Origin: Noviherbaspirillum saxi
GTDB taxonomy: Bacteria > Pseudomonadota > Gammaproteobacteria > Burkholderiales > Burkholderiaceae_D
Length of the DNA stretch: 64,000 bases
Reading direction: 5' to 3'
Assembly: GCF_003591035.1 (NCBI RefSeq)
Contig: NZ_QYUO01000001.1
Coordinates: 682,001 to 746,000 of the forward strand
Made by a program: the position numbers and the translations under genes. Numbering within the stretch: the first letter of the stretch is position 1; each line of letters begins with the position of its first letter. Positions 54,232 through 64,000 of this stretch are shown piece by piece. The notes beneath the pieces are model-generated. The model did no database searches, was not told the DNA's origin, and saw nothing but the letters and a program-made list of their open reading frames with translations.

Positions 54232-54533
54232 GTTGCAAAACGCTTCGGCGGCCACATCCACGCCAAACCTGCCGAAATGACAGATTTGTTCGTCTGGCAA
54301 AGAATGAACGTCTTGTCGTGTGGCATATCAAAGTTCCGAATAGCAATGGAATCACCATCCAATTGAGCTTTCCTGCGCTCTGTCAAACACATGTGTACTT
54401 CTAAGACGTCACCTTCAGTGTCAACGATAAGTACTTAATTTTTTTGAGAATTCACTAAACACGTTGCTCTAACGAAACGCGCTAAGTCATTGACTTCATT
54501 AGAAAAAACCCCATTTTTGTTGCCGGATATTAC
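54232..54533. other. Intergenic region before the mraZ promoter
   Basis: This gap, together with the promoter and boxes, spans about 440 bp up to the mraZ start. The first ~300 bp hold no gene that I can support, and no clear terminator after the esterase gene. The second part is AT-rich. Confidence 0.4.
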
Positions 54534-54562
54534 TTGACCGCAAATTAACCTCCCTTTAAAGT
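54534..54562 (+). promoter_or_regulatory. Sigma70 promoter of the mraZ/dcw operon
   Basis: TTGACC (54534-54539), a 17-bp spacer, and TAAAGT (54557-54562) form a good sigma70 promoter. The -10 overlaps the first of four MraZ boxes, as expected for autoregulation by MraZ. Confidence 0.75.
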
Positions 54563-54600
54563 GGGCGGCAGTGTGAAAAAGTGTATTTTTGTGGGTGAAA
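54561..54600 (+). promoter_or_regulatory. Four MraZ boxes (10-bp periodic repeats)
   Basis: Four decamers beginning GTGGG, GTGTG, GTGTA and GTGGG start at 54561, 54571, 54581 and 54591, an exact 10-bp period. MraZ binds TGGGN repeats separated by 5 bp, the same phase. The array lies 71-110 bp before the mraZ start. The inner two boxes are degenerate at one or two positions. Confidence 0.8.
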
Positions 54601-54670
54601 TTGCAGCGTCGGCTCCCAAAACCTTGTTTCACAGACATTACAAATAACGACAACCACGAGGGTAATCAGG

Positions 54671-55099
54671 GTGTTTCAGGGCGCGTCAGCACTGAGTCTC
54701 GATGCAAAAGGACGGATGACTATCCCGTCCAAGCATCGCGACGCCTTGTCGCTTCAATGCGAAGGCGGCGTCACGCTGACCAAGCATCCGCATGGTTGTC
54801 TGCTGTTCTTCCCCCGTCCCGTCTGGGAAAGCCACCGTGAACAGATCGCCGCCTGGCCGATGTCGGCCCGCGCCTGGCAACGGATTTTCCTGGGCAATGC
54901 CTCCGATGTCGATATGGATTCCGCCGGCCGCATTTTGATCGCGCCCGAACTGCGCAGTGCCGTCGGCTTGACGCGCGATGTGATGTTGCTCGGCATGGGC
55001 AGCCATTTCGAAATCTGGGATGCGGAAAAGCTCGCTGAAAGCGAAGCGCAGGCAGTGGCGAACGGCATGCCGGACGCATTAAGTAACTTTTCATTCTGA
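54671..55099 (+). CDS. mraZ: Transcriptional regulator MraZ
   Basis: This 142-aa protein has two SpoVT-AbrB-like DNA-binding folds. It shows the MraZ pattern [25 protein letters not shown] near the start and the repeated [13 protein letters not shown] segment near residue 80. It forms a ring-like oligomer that binds direct repeats upstream of its own operon and represses dcw genes. Initiation is GTG at 54671 behind a weak site. It is followed 8 bp later by rsmH. Confidence 0.95.
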   Translation: MFQGASALSLDAKGRMTIPSKHRDALSLQCEGGVTLTKHPHGCLLFFPRPVWESHREQIAAWPMSARAWQRIFLGNASDVDMDSAGRILIAPELRSAVGLTRDVMLLGMGSHFEIWDAEKLAESEAQAVANGMPDALSNFSF

Positions 55100-55107
55100 C
55101 GGCCCAT

Positions 55108-56103
55108 ATGACAAATCAGACGGTGCCGGAATTGCAGCACCGTACGGTGCTGCTGGAAGAGGCGGTTGAAGCATTGCATATCGACGGCGAGCGCGCCAAT
55201 GGCGTGTATGTCGATGGCACCTTCGGCCGCGGCGGTCACAGCCGCCGGATCCTCGAGCGTCTCGGTCCGCAAGGCCGGTTGATCGCATTCGACAAGGATC
55301 CGCAGGCGATTGCGACGGCGAGCACGATAGGTGACGCGCGATTTCAAATCGTGCATGACAGTTTCGCCACCCTGAGCGATGCGCTGAACGCACGCGGAAT
55401 CGCGCAGGTGGATGGGATCTTGCTGGACCTGGGAATCTCCTCGCCGCAAGTAGATGAGGCGGCGCGGGGCTTCAGTTTTCGACTGGATGGTCCGCTCGAC
55501 ATGCGCATGGATACCACGCGCGGCATGTCGGCGGCAGAGTGGCTCGCGACCGAGGCTGAACAGACGATAGGAAAGGTTATAAAAGATTATGGGGAAGAAC
55601 GGTTTGCTTTTCAGATTGCAAAGGCGATTACTGCTCGCAGGACAGTCGCCCCAATTTCAACCACACGACAGCTTGCCGAGATCGTGGCACACGCCGTCAA
55701 AACCCGCGAGAAGGGCAAAGATCCGGCCACTCGCACATTTCAGGCTATCCGGATTTACATCAATAAAGAGCTTGAAGAACTCGAAATAGGACTCGACGCC
55801 GCATTTGAAAAATTGGCTCCGCACGGGAGATTGGCTGTGATCAGCTTTCATTCACTGGAAGATCGCATCGTCAAGCGCTTCATGGCTTCCAAAGCCAACG
55901 CGCCGCAGCCAGACCGTCGCCTGCCGATTCGTGCCGTCGACCTGCCGCAGCCGCAATTGAAGCTGCTGGCAAAAATGAAACCCTCCGACGCCGAAGTCGC
56001 GGGCAACCCGCGTGCCCGTTCAGCGATCATGCGGGTTGCCCAGCGCACGACGGTGGCGCTTGGATCCTCCGCATCATCAGCATTACCGGGGAGCGCTCCG
56101 TGA
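55108..56103 (+). CDS. rsmH: 16S rRNA (cytosine1402-N4)-methyltransferase RsmH
   Basis: This 331-aa SAM-dependent enzyme methylates N4 of C1402 in 16S rRNA at the decoding site. The start [13 protein letters not shown] and motif [14 protein letters not shown] (about 33-46) are typical. [30 protein letters not shown] follows near 95-125. The C-terminal [10 protein letters not shown] is the catalytic-domain end. The gene overlaps ftsL by 4 bp. It belongs to the dcw cluster. Confidence 0.97.
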   Translation: MTNQTVPELQHRTVLLEEAVEALHIDGERANGVYVDGTFGRGGHSRRILERLGPQGRLIAFDKDPQAIATASTIGDARFQIVHDSFATLSDALNARGIAQVDGILLDLGISSPQVDEAARGFSFRLDGPLDMRMDTTRGMSAAEWLATEAEQTIGKVIKDYGEERFAFQIAKAITARRTVAPISTTRQLAEIVAHAVKTREKGKDPATRTFQAIRIYINKELEELEIGLDAAFEKLAPHGRLAVISFHSLEDRIVKRFMASKANAPQPDRRLPIRAVDLPQPQLKLLAKMKPSDAEVAGNPRARSAIMRVAQRTTVALGSSASSALPGSAP

Positions 56104-56372
56104 GCGGCCGCGTCAATATCCTCCTGACCATCGCGCTGGTCGGGTGCGCACTGTTTACCGTGAACGCGCAGTATCAATCCCGCCGCCTGTTCATCGAACT
56201 GGAGCGCGCGCAGGCTGCCGCCCGCCAGCTTGAGATTGAATGGTCGCAGCTCCAGCTCGATCAGTCGACGCTGGGCAAGCATGCGCGCATTGAAGCCAAT
56301 GCACGGCGCGATCTCAGTATGGCCGCGGTTACTCCCAATCGAACGCAATACCTGACCTCGGGAGCGAAATGA
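56100..56372 (+). CDS. ftsL: Cell division protein FtsL
   Basis: This 90-aa bitopic protein has a single transmembrane helix at about residues 5-22 and a coiled-coil periplasmic part ([19 protein letters not shown]). It works with FtsB and FtsQ to activate septal peptidoglycan synthesis. The start ATG/GTG overlaps the rsmH stop (56100-56103), and its own end overlaps ftsI by 4 bp. The overlaps imply translational coupling through the cluster. Confidence 0.93.
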   Translation: MSGRVNILLTIALVGCALFTVNAQYQSRRLFIELERAQAAARQLEIEWSQLQLDQSTLGKHARIEANARRDLSMAAVTPNRTQYLTSGAK

Positions 56373-58129
56373 TGCGCGCCGCTTCCCGTACCGCGGCAGG
56401 CAAGGGCGTTCAGTTCAGCGCCAGTCCGGTGCTGGCTGTCAAGCTGCCAGTATGGCGCTCGCGCGTCGTGCTGTTCGTCCTGTTCGCCGCGTTCGCCGCG
56501 CTGGTGGGCCGTGCGTTGTGGTTGCAAGGTTTGTCGACCGAATTCCTGCAAAAACAGGGCGCATCGCGTTATGCGCGTACGCTCGAGCTGCCGGCAACCC
56601 GCGGCAAGATCACCGATCGCAACGGCCAGATGCTGGCCTCGTCACTGCCGGTCAAGGCGATCTGGGCCATTCCGGAAGACGTGTCCGAAGCGCCGCCCGA
56701 AAAACTGCGCGAACTGGCCAAGCTGCTCGACATGAGCGAGCGCGACCTGAGCAAGAAACTGGACTCGGATCGTACCTTTGTCTATCTGAAGCGTCAGGTC
56801 GAACAGGAAACCGTCGACAAGATCCTCAAACTCGGCATCGCCGGTATCGAAACCCGCAAGGAATACAAGCGCTACTATCCGGAAGGCGAAGTGCTGGCGC
56901 ATATCGTCGGCTTTACCAATGTCGAAGACGCCGGCCAGGAAGGCATGGAACTGGCCTTTCAAAAGAATCTCGCGGGCACCACGGGCACCCGGCGCGTGAT
57001 CAAGGACCGGCTCGGCCGCGTGGTGGAAGACATCGGGTCCGCCCGCCTGCCGCATGACGGCAAGGATCTGGCGCTCTCGATCGATCGCAAGATTCAGTAC
57101 ATCGCGTTTTCGCATTTGAAGGAAGCGGTGGAAAAGCACAAGGCCAAGGCGGCTGGTATCGTCGTGCTCGATGTAAAGACCGGCGAAGTGCTGGCGCTCG
57201 CCAATCTGCCGACGTATAACCCGAACGACCGCTCCGGATTGACCGGCGCCCAGCTGCGCAACCGCGTTCTCACTGACACCTTCGAGCCTGGCTCTACCTT
57301 GAAGCCGTTCACCATCGCACTGGGCCTGGAGAACAAGCTGGTCACGCCGATGACCAATATCCAGACCGCTCCCGGGCGCCTCACAATTGGAAAAGCAACG
57401 ATCGGCGACGCGCACCCGCACGGCATGCTGACGGTTGCGCAAGTGCTTGAGAAATCCTCCAATGTCGGTACCGCCAAAATCGCGCTGCAGATGCAGCCGC
57501 AACAGATGTGGGAATTGTTTACCTCGGTCGGGTTCGGGCAGCAGCCGAAGCTGGATTTCCCTGGCGCGGTAGCCGGCCGGGTCCGTCCGCACAAATCCTG
57601 GAAGCCGATCGAACAGGCGACCATGAGCTACGGGCACGGTATCTCGACGTCCTTGATCCAGATGGCGCATTCCTACATGATCTTTGCGCGTGACGGGGAA
57701 ATGATACCGATCACCTTCCACAAGTCCGGCGACGAGCCGATCGGTCAGCGTGTGATTTCGTCCAAGACTGCGCGGGATGTACGCGGGATGCTGGAGATGG
57801 CCGCCGGTCCGACAGGGACCGCGCCGCAGGCCCAGGTGCCGGGATATCGGGTCGCCGGCAAGACCGGTACTGCGCACAAGCTGATCGGCCGCCAGTACGG
57901 CAATAAATACGTCGCATCCTTCGTCGGCTTTGCGCCGGTCTCCAATCCGCGCATCATCGTGGCGGTAATGGTGGACGAGCCGTCCAACGGTCAGCACTAC
58001 GGAGGTCAGGTCGCCGGGCCCGTATTTGCCGCGGTGACTGCCAATGCATTGCGTGCATTGAACGTATCGCCCGACACGGCGGTTACCGACATCATCATCC
58101 CGGCCGATGCGCCGAAGGAGAGCCTGTGA
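56369..58129 (+). CDS. ftsI: Peptidoglycan D,D-transpeptidase FtsI (PBP3)
   Basis: This 586-aa bitopic protein has one transmembrane helix at about 30-50 and a pedestal domain. The transpeptidase domain has the catalytic serine in EPGSTLKPF (near residue 310), the SSN motif near 366 and the KTG motif in GKTGTA near 497. It cross-links septal peptidoglycan and is a target of beta-lactams. Its stop overlaps the murE start. It follows ftsL in the dcw order. Confidence 0.97.
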   Translation: MMRAASRTAAGKGVQFSASPVLAVKLPVWRSRVVLFVLFAAFAALVGRALWLQGLSTEFLQKQGASRYARTLELPATRGKITDRNGQMLASSLPVKAIWAIPEDVSEAPPEKLRELAKLLDMSERDLSKKLDSDRTFVYLKRQVEQETVDKILKLGIAGIETRKEYKRYYPEGEVLAHIVGFTNVEDAGQEGMELAFQKNLAGTTGTRRVIKDRLGRVVEDIGSARLPHDGKDLALSIDRKIQYIAFSHLKEAVEKHKAKAAGIVVLDVKTGEVLALANLPTYNPNDRSGLTGAQLRNRVLTDTFEPGSTLKPFTIALGLENKLVTPMTNIQTAPGRLTIGKATIGDAHPHGMLTVAQVLEKSSNVGTAKIALQMQPQQMWELFTSVGFGQQPKLDFPGAVAGRVRPHKSWKPIEQATMSYGHGISTSLIQMAHSYMIFARDGEMIPITFHKSGDEPIGQRVISSKTARDVRGMLEMAAGPTGTAPQAQVPGYRVAGKTGTAHKLIGRQYGNKYVASFVGFAPVSNPRIIVAVMVDEPSNGQHYGGQVAGPVFAAVTANALRALNVSPDTAVTDIIIPADAPKESL

Positions 58130-59676
58130 TGAGCATTGCTACCTTCATCCAGGGCACCAACATTGCCGATATCCTGGCCTGGCTCCATGCCGAGGCGCCC
58201 GGTGCACAGCTGTCTTCCGATTCGCGCAACGTACGGCCCGGCGATGTGTTCTTCGCGTATCCCGGCGACGTGGCGGATGGCCGCAACTATATTGCGCAGG
58301 CCGTTGCCAACGGCGCGCGCGCAGTCGTGTACGAGACGGATCGCTTTACATGGAACGATGGTTGGAATGTCGCGCATCTCGGTGTGAATGGCCTGAAAAA
58401 GACCGCCGGCCCGATAGCGCATGCCTACTATGAAGCGCCGGACAAGGACATGTTTTGCGTGGCCGTCACTGGCACCAACGGCAAGACTTCCTGCACCCAG
58501 TGGTTGGGCCGGGCGCTGTCGCGCCTGGGCCAGCCGACCGCAGTGATCGGCACGCTGGGAATTGGGCTGTTTCAGCGCGGAGAGCATGGCGGCTTTAATG
58601 TCACCGGATATACCACGCCCGATGCGGTATTGCTGCAGCGGGCCCTTGCGCAGCTGCGCGACGGCGGAGCACGTGCGCTGGCTATCGAAGCCTCATCGAT
58701 AGGCATTGATCAGGGACGCATGAACGGCATGAAGGTGAACGTCGCATTGTTCACCAATTTCAGCCGCGACCATCTCGATTATCACGGTGACATGAATGCC
58801 TATGAGGCGGCCAAGCGCGCGCTGTTCGATTGGCCGGGCCTGAGCCATGCGGTGATCAATCTCGATGATGAGATGGGCATGCGGCTGGTACAGCACCTGC
58901 AGCAGCACAATGCATCCGTCGCCATCACCGGTTACACCGTGAGCGATCGCAGCGCGCCGGGCATTTCGGTATTGCGCGCGAACGAGATTCGGAGCAGTCA
59001 TGGCGGGACCGCATTCAAGCTCGATGCCGACGCCGGTTCGGCGCAGGTGAAGACGCAATTGATCGGCCAGTTCAATGTGAGCAATGTGCTGGGTATCATC
59101 GGCGTCTTGCTTGCTAACAAGGTTGCATTCAAGGCCGCCATCGACGCGGTCGAGTCGCTTGTCTCCGTACCCGGCCGCATGCAACAGCTTGGCGGCCAGG
59201 AAGCGCCGCTGATGGTGATCGACTATGCGCATACGCCCGATGCGCTGGAAAAGACGATAACGACGCTGCGTCAGGTCGCGCAGCAGCGCGGCGGCCAGTT
59301 GTGGTGCGTATTCGGCTGCGGTGGCGACCGCGACCCAGGCAAGCGGCCTCAGATGGGAACAATCGCGCAGGCAGCCGATCATGTCATCGTCACAAGCGAC
59401 AATCCGCGCAGCGAAGAGCCGTCGGCCATTCTCTCGCAGATCGTCGCCGGTATCGACGCTCAGAAGATGCAGAAGGATGCGCTGCACGTGATCGAAGATC
59501 GTGCCGCCGCTATCCTGTGGGCCGGCCGTCATGCGGCAAAAAACGATGTGGTCTTGTTGGCAGGGAAGGGCCACGAATCGTATCAAGAAATCAAAGGCAA
59601 AAAATTGCCGTTTTTGGATGCAGACCACGCCGCGCTGGCGCTGGCTGCAAGAGCAACAATGAAGGGGATGATGTAA
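58129..59676 (+). CDS. murE: UDP-N-acetylmuramoyl-L-alanyl-D-glutamate-2,6-diaminopimelate ligase
   Basis: This 515-aa Mur ligase adds meso-DAP to the cell-wall precursor. The ATP-binding P-loop TGTNGKTS lies near residue 121. The C-terminal DNPRSEEP motif near residue 424 marks the meso-DAP-specific enzyme of Gram-negatives rather than the lysine form. The ATG at 58129 overlaps the FtsI stop (TGATG). A GTG three bases earlier is possible. It is followed by murF with a TAATG overlap. Confidence 0.96.
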   Translation: MSIATFIQGTNIADILAWLHAEAPGAQLSSDSRNVRPGDVFFAYPGDVADGRNYIAQAVANGARAVVYETDRFTWNDGWNVAHLGVNGLKKTAGPIAHAYYEAPDKDMFCVAVTGTNGKTSCTQWLGRALSRLGQPTAVIGTLGIGLFQRGEHGGFNVTGYTTPDAVLLQRALAQLRDGGARALAIEASSIGIDQGRMNGMKVNVALFTNFSRDHLDYHGDMNAYEAAKRALFDWPGLSHAVINLDDEMGMRLVQHLQQHNASVAITGYTVSDRSAPGISVLRANEIRSSHGGTAFKLDADAGSAQVKTQLIGQFNVSNVLGIIGVLLANKVAFKAAIDAVESLVSVPGRMQQLGGQEAPLMVIDYAHTPDALEKTITTLRQVAQQRGGQLWCVFGCGGDRDPGKRPQMGTIAQAADHVIVTSDNPRSEEPSAILSQIVAGIDAQKMQKDALHVIEDRAAAILWAGRHAAKNDVVLLAGKGHESYQEIKGKKLPFLDADHAALALAARATMKGMM

Positions 59677-61061
59677 TGAAATCATCATTGGCTGTGATCC
59701 AGCCAAGGATTTCTGGTGCCGCCGTCGTGAATACGGCTGCGACGGATGTGGTGTTTGACGGCGTGTCCACCGACAGCCGCAACGTCGCCGCCGGCAATCT
59801 GTTCGTCGCCTTGCGCGGCGAACGGTTCGACGCGCACGATTTTCTGGCCGATGTCGCGTCGCGCGGCGTCGCCGCCGTTGTCGTCGAGCGTGTGCCTGCT
59901 GGATTGACCATACCGGCGCTGGTCGTTCCCGACACTCGCATTGCATTGGGCGAAATCGGCGCGTTCTGGCGCAGCGGGTTCACGCTTCCTGTGATCGGCG
60001 TTGCCGGCAGCAACGGCAAGACCACGGTCAAGGAAATGATCGCCTCCATCCTTGCCGCTGCCTTCGGCGCCGATAACACAATGGCCACGCGTGGCAACCT
60101 GAACAATGACATTGGCGTACCGCTCACGATATTTCGTCTCAACGATACCTATAAGGCTGCGGTCGTCGAGCTAGGCATGAATCATCCGGGCGAGATTGCT
60201 GCCATTACCGCCATCGCACAGCCTACGGTGGGATTGGTGAACAATGCACAACGCGAGCACCAGGAATTCATGGAAAGCGTGGAGGCGGTGGCAAAGGAAA
60301 ACGGCGGTGTGATTCTCGGCCTGCCGGCAGACGGCGTCGCGGTGTTTCCGGCCGATGACACCTACACCACACTGTGGAAGGCCTACGCCGGCCAACGTAA
60401 AACAATGACATTCGGCCTCGCGCAAGATGCCGATGTCACTTGCACATTTCAGGTGAACGATTTCGGCAGTGACCTGTCCATTACTGCCGGTGGGAAACAA
60501 TTTCAGGTTTCACTCTCTGCAGCGGGCGTACATAACGTGCGCAATGCACTGGCGGCGACTGCATGTGCGCTGGCGATCGGGGTGTCCGAAGACGCGGTGA
60601 AACGCGGACTCGAGGCATTCGCCCCGGTCAACGGACGCCTGCAGCGCAAGACCGCGAAGAGTGGGGCACTGGTAATCGACGATACCTATAACGCAAACCC
60701 GGATTCGGTGCGCGCGGCAATCGATGTGTTGTCGCATGCGCCGTCTCCCCGCGTGCTGGTGCTGGGCGACATGGGTGAAGTGGGCGATGAAGGCCCGCAG
60801 TTCCATGTCGAGATCGGCAACTATGCGCGGCAGCATGGCATTGACCGTTTGCTAACGCTGGGCCAGCTGGCCAGCCATGCAAGCAATGCCTTCGGCGCGG
60901 GTGGGCAGCATTACGACGATATCGATTCGATCAACCAGGCGACCGAAGCATTGGTTTCCGCCGATACGACGGCGCTGGTGAAGGGCTCGCGTTTCATGAA
61001 GATGGAGCGCGTGGTCCAGCACCTCGTCAATCAGATGGATCAAGGACAGGGAACGCACTGA
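59676..61061 (+). CDS. murF: UDP-N-acetylmuramoyl-tripeptide--D-alanyl-D-alanine ligase
   Basis: This 461-aa Mur ligase adds D-Ala-D-Ala to the precursor. The P-loop [11 protein letters not shown] is near residue 110. The [14 protein letters not shown] signature (about 138-151) and the [10 protein letters not shown] motif (about 333) are typical of MurF. The ATG at 59676 overlaps the murE stop (TAATG). A longer upstream frame in this register, from 59301, runs inside murE and is not used. Confidence 0.95.
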   Translation: MKSSLAVIQPRISGAAVVNTAATDVVFDGVSTDSRNVAAGNLFVALRGERFDAHDFLADVASRGVAAVVVERVPAGLTIPALVVPDTRIALGEIGAFWRSGFTLPVIGVAGSNGKTTVKEMIASILAAAFGADNTMATRGNLNNDIGVPLTIFRLNDTYKAAVVELGMNHPGEIAAITAIAQPTVGLVNNAQREHQEFMESVEAVAKENGGVILGLPADGVAVFPADDTYTTLWKAYAGQRKTMTFGLAQDADVTCTFQVNDFGSDLSITAGGKQFQVSLSAAGVHNVRNALAATACALAIGVSEDAVKRGLEAFAPVNGRLQRKTAKSGALVIDDTYNANPDSVRAAIDVLSHAPSPRVLVLGDMGEVGDEGPQFHVEIGNYARQHGIDRLLTLGQLASHASNAFGAGGQHYDDIDSINQATEALVSADTTALVKGSRFMKMERVVQHLVNQMDQGQGTH

Positions 61062-61062
61062 C

Positions 61063-62232
61063 ATGCTGCTTTGGCTGGCACAATATTTTCAACAGGATCT
61101 CGGAACACTGCGGGTCTTCAACTTCATCACCTTTCGTGCCGTTTTCGCCACGCTTACCGCGCTGGTCATCGGACTGATTGCCGGTCCGGCCATGATTCGC
61201 ATGCTGACCCGTCTGAAGGTCGGCCAGGCTGTGCGCACAAACGGTCCGCAAACGCATTTGATCAAAACCGGCACGCCCACGATGGGCGGCGCCTTGATTC
61301 TGCTGTCCATCGGTATCTCGACCATACTCTGGTCCGACTTCAGCAATCGTTTCGTCTGGGTCGTGCTGGTTGTAACACTGGGCTATGGTGCGATCGGCTG
61401 GGTCGATGACTATCGCAAGGTCGTCTACAAAAATCCGGAAGGCATGTCGTCGAAGGAAAAGTATTTCTGGCAATCGCTGATCGGCGTCGCCGCGGCGATC
61501 TATCTTGCATTCTCGGTATCGGCACCGACCAATACCAAGGTGCTGCAACTGTTCATGGAGTGGGTGCAGTCCGGCTTCAGTCTCGACCTGCCGCCCAAGG
61601 CTGACCTGATCGTCCCGTTCTTCAAGACCATCAGCTATCCGCTGGGTGTATGGGGCTTCATCGCATTGACGTACTTTGTCATCGTCGGCACCAGCAATGC
61701 AGTCAACCTGACCGATGGCCTTGATGGCCTTGCCATCATGCCGACCGTGATGGTGGGGTCGGCGCTGGGATTGATCGCCTACCTGACTGGCAGCGCAATG
61801 TATTCCAAGTATCTGTTCATTCCCTATATCCCGGGTGCCGCGGAGCTGATCATTTTCTGCGGTGCGATGGCGGGCGCAGGGCTTGCTTTCCTATGGTTCA
61901 ACGCGCATCCGGCACAGGTATTCATGGGCGACGTCGGTGCACTGGCCCTCGGCGGCGCGCTTGGCACCATCGCGGTCATCGTGCGCCAGGAAATCGTCCT
62001 GTTCATCATGGGCGGCATCTTCGTTGTCGAAACGCTGTCGGTGATGCTGCAAGTCGCTTACTTCAAGTATTCGAAGAAGCGCTATGGCGTCGGCCGTCGC
62101 ATTCTGTTGATGGCACCGCTGCATCACCACTTTGAACAAAAAGGCTGGAAAGAAACCAAGGTAGTGATCCGCTTCTGGATCATCACCATGATGCTCGTGC
62201 TGTTTGGTCTGTCTACATTGAAGCTGCGCTAA
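61063..62232 (+). CDS. mraY: Phospho-N-acetylmuramoyl-pentapeptide-transferase
   Basis: This 389-aa membrane enzyme transfers phospho-MurNAc-pentapeptide to undecaprenyl phosphate, making lipid I. It has about ten transmembrane segments. The signature motifs are TPTMGG near residue 70, the DD pair of GWVDDYRK near 115, [10 protein letters not shown] near 215 and the C-terminal PLHHHFE near 350. It begins one base after murF ends and overlaps murD by one base. Confidence 0.97.
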   Translation: MLLWLAQYFQQDLGTLRVFNFITFRAVFATLTALVIGLIAGPAMIRMLTRLKVGQAVRTNGPQTHLIKTGTPTMGGALILLSIGISTILWSDFSNRFVWVVLVVTLGYGAIGWVDDYRKVVYKNPEGMSSKEKYFWQSLIGVAAAIYLAFSVSAPTNTKVLQLFMEWVQSGFSLDLPPKADLIVPFFKTISYPLGVWGFIALTYFVIVGTSNAVNLTDGLDGLAIMPTVMVGSALGLIAYLTGSAMYSKYLFIPYIPGAAELIIFCGAMAGAGLAFLWFNAHPAQVFMGDVGALALGGALGTIAVIVRQEIVLFIMGGIFVVETLSVMLQVAYFKYSKKRYGVGRRILLMAPLHHHFEQKGWKETKVVIRFWIITMMLVLFGLSTLKLR

Positions 62233-63722
62233 TGGACTATCAGGGAAAACAGGTTCTCGTTCTCGGGCTGGGTGAATCCGGTCTGGCGATGGCATTGTGG
62301 CTCGCGCGATGCGGCGCTAGCTTGCGCGTCGCCGACACGCGTGCCGAACCGGATCGTCTTCCTGCGCTGCGCGCCGCCGTGCCAACCGCTGAATTCATGA
62401 GCGGTCCGTTCGCCGCTGCGCTGGTCGAAGGCATGGACTTCATTGCGGTCAGTCCCGGCCTTGCACCGACACGCGAACTGGCCGACATCGTTCCGGCTGC
62501 ACGGGAAAAGGATGTGCCGCTGTGGGGCGAGATCGAACTCTTTGCGCAGGCGCTGGCTGCGTTGCGCGAATCGCAGGCGTACGCGCCCAAGGTCATCGCG
62601 ATTACCGGTACCAATGGCAAGACCACCGTCACCAGCCTGACCGGCATGCTGTGCCGTCGTGCTGGCCTGACGACCCAGGTTGCGGGCAACATCAGTCCGG
62701 CGGCGCTGGATGTATTGCGTGAAGCGCTCGACAAGAATGAGCTGCCGCAGGCATGGGTATTGGAATTGTCCAGCTTCCAGTTGCACACGACTTACAGCCT
62801 GCAGGCCGATGTCGCTACCGTGCTCAACGTGACCCAGGATCATCTTGACTGGCATGGCGACATGGACGCTTATGCCGCCGACAAGGCACGCATCTTCGGC
62901 GCGCAAACCATCCGCCTGCTCAATCGCGACGATCCGCGCGTGATGCAGATGGCAGCGCCGATGACGCCCGTGATTACCTTCGGCACCGACGAGCCGGATC
63001 ATGCCGATTGCTTCGGCCTGGCTGACGAGAATGGCATGCAATGGCTGTCCACCGCGATTGCGTCGGAAGAAGGCGAAAAGCGTCGGCGCAAGAAGGACAA
63101 CATCGAAATCCCGATCATCCCCAACCGTCTGATGCCGGCCGATGCGCTCAAGATTCGCGGCCAGCACAATGCTGCAAATGCGTTGGCTGCGCTGGCGCTG
63201 TGCCGCGCGATCGGCCTGTCGATGGCGCCGCTGCTGCATGGCTTGCGCGAATATCGCGGCGAGCCGCATCGGGTCGAACTGGTGGCCAATGTCGGCGGCG
63301 TGGATTACTACGACGACAGCAAGGGTACGAACGTGGGCGCCACCGTGGCCGCGCTGAAAGGCCTCGGCGTCGGTCAGGGCAGCAATCGTTTGCTGCTGAT
63401 CGCCGGCGGCGACGGCAAGGGGCAGGATTTTTCGCCGTTGGCCGAACCTATCGCCAAGTATGTGCGCGCGGTGCTATTGATCGGCAAGGATGCACCGGCC
63501 ATTCGCGCGGTGCTCGCTTCGACTTCGGTCGAGCTGGTCGACTGCGCAACGCTGGAAGAAGCGGTACAGGCGGTCTCCGGCATCGCGCATATCGGCGATT
63601 CGGTATTGCTGTCGCCGGCATGCGCCAGCTTCGATATGTTCAGGAATTATGCACATCGGGCCGAGGTATTCATCGACGCTGTCCGTGAACTTGCCTTGTC
63701 GCGTGGCGAGGTCATCGCATGA
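62232..63722 (+). CDS. murD: UDP-N-acetylmuramoyl-L-alanine--D-glutamate ligase
   Basis: This 496-aa Mur ligase adds D-glutamate to the precursor. The N-terminal UDP-binding [12 protein letters not shown] is at about 11-22. The P-loop TGTNGKTTV is near residue 126, and the HRVE and DDSKGTN motifs lie near 345-365. It overlaps mraY by one base and ftsW by 4 bp (ATGA). Residues about 280-300 form a charged insertion ([10 protein letters not shown]) longer than in E. coli. Confidence 0.95.
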   Translation: MDYQGKQVLVLGLGESGLAMALWLARCGASLRVADTRAEPDRLPALRAAVPTAEFMSGPFAAALVEGMDFIAVSPGLAPTRELADIVPAAREKDVPLWGEIELFAQALAALRESQAYAPKVIAITGTNGKTTVTSLTGMLCRRAGLTTQVAGNISPAALDVLREALDKNELPQAWVLELSSFQLHTTYSLQADVATVLNVTQDHLDWHGDMDAYAADKARIFGAQTIRLLNRDDPRVMQMAAPMTPVITFGTDEPDHADCFGLADENGMQWLSTAIASEEGEKRRRKKDNIEIPIIPNRLMPADALKIRGQHNAANALAALALCRAIGLSMAPLLHGLREYRGEPHRVELVANVGGVDYYDDSKGTNVGATVAALKGLGVGQGSNRLLLIAGGDGKGQDFSPLAEPIAKYVRAVLLIGKDAPAIRAVLASTSVELVDCATLEEAVQAVSGIAHIGDSVLLSPACASFDMFRNYAHRAEVFIDAVRELALSRGEVIA

Positions 63723-64000
63723 AGTTTGCAATGCCGTCATTCTCTTCTTCATCGGCCAAGACGCCGATTCCCGGCGTGGTGCAACGCTCGAAGATGATGG
63801 ACTACGACCAGCCTCTGGCATGGGTGGTCGTATTGCTGATGCTGTTCGGCATGGTCATGGTGTACTCGGCATCGATCGCGTTGCCGGATTCGCCGAAGTA
63901 CGCAAGCTACAAGAATTCGCATTTCCTGTTGCGTCAGGCATCATTCATCAGCGTGGCCCTGATTGCCGGTTTCTTCGCATTCCGTGTGCGCATCGAAACC
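63719..64000 (+). CDS. ftsW: Peptidoglycan polymerase FtsW (5' part, cut by window end)
   Basis: The first 94 residues are visible. A basic/Ser-rich cytoplasmic start ([12 protein letters not shown]) is followed by the first transmembrane helix [20 protein letters not shown] and then [10 protein letters not shown] and a second helix. VMVYSAS is a SEDS-family hallmark. FtsW polymerises septal glycan with FtsI. The ATG overlaps the murD stop (ATGA). The rest lies beyond the window. Confidence 0.92.
   Translation, partial: MKFAMPSFSSSSAKTPIPGVVQRSKMMDYDQPLAWVVVLLMLFGMVMVYSASIALPDSPKYASYKNSHFLLRQASFISVALIAGFFAFRVRIET

Noticed and set aside
1..64000. CRISPR arrays, prophage, insertion sequences, tRNA or rRNA genes
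   Set aside because: No regularly spaced repeats, transposase, integrase, tRNA cloverleaf or rRNA segment was recognised in the gaps read by eye.

Overview
The window reads as the chromosome of a Gram-negative betaproteobacterium of the order Burkholderiales, most likely the family Oxalobacteraceae (a Herminiimonas- or Collimonas-like organism). This is inferred from gene content and order: ptsN-hprK-rapZ, ilvA beside queF, a DUF3683-type giant FAD/Fe-S oxidoreductase, ubiE/ubiJ/ubiB, a DAP-type dcw cluster opened by mraZ, and a class A RNase P RNA. No 16S rRNA or tRNA gene was found, so the genus is not settled.

Layout. Positions 1-7250 hold mostly minus-strand housekeeping genes: a GGDEF protein, a LON-domain protein, rapZ-hprK-ptsN, queF and ilvA. 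Positions 7.4-24.9 kb are plus-strand: a YqaA-like protein, the DUF3683 oxidoreductase, a HIT protein, a DUF971 protein, the ubiquinone genes ubiE, ubiJ and ubiB, a Na+/solute symporter, fmdB-DUF502-aspS, and nudB-EEP nuclease-clsB. Positions 24.9-36.2 kb are accessory and regulatory: a MocR regulator divergent from a rhodanese, two separate LysR/EamA-transporter divergent pairs, an internally deleted sirtuin, hpf away from its usual partners, an ECF sigma/anti-sigma pair and hslR. Positions 36.4-44.1 kb form a fatty-acid beta-oxidation cluster under a TetR regulator (acyl-CoA dehydrogenase, 3-hydroxyacyl-CoA dehydrogenase/enoyl-CoA hydratase fusion, thioesterase, thiolase, enoyl-CoA hydratase).

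Positions 44.1-50.2 kb are an island. It carries a 1496-aa Rhs polymorphic toxin whose last ~105 residues are an AT-richer tip. Behind the tip lie a 55-codon candidate immunity gene, an orphan toxin tail, a small zinc-ribbon protein that looks like the orphan's immunity protein, and a truncated second copy of the first immunity gene. Upstream of rhs is a plasmid-type HTH/coiled-coil protein. I regard this cassette array as the most interesting system in the window.

Positions 50.4-54.2 kb carry a TPP-dependent enzyme, rnpB and a secreted PHB-depolymerase-like esterase with type 2 domain order. From 54.5 kb to the end runs the division and cell-wall cluster mraZ-rsmH-ftsL-ftsI-murE-murF-mraY-murD-ftsW. 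Its genes mostly overlap or abut, and it is preceded by a clear sigma70 promoter and four 10-bp-spaced MraZ boxes.

Noncoding structure is also notable: a ~157-nt near-palindrome just upstream of hslR, a hairpin cluster between two beta-oxidation genes, and a perfect 16-bp palindrome before aspS.
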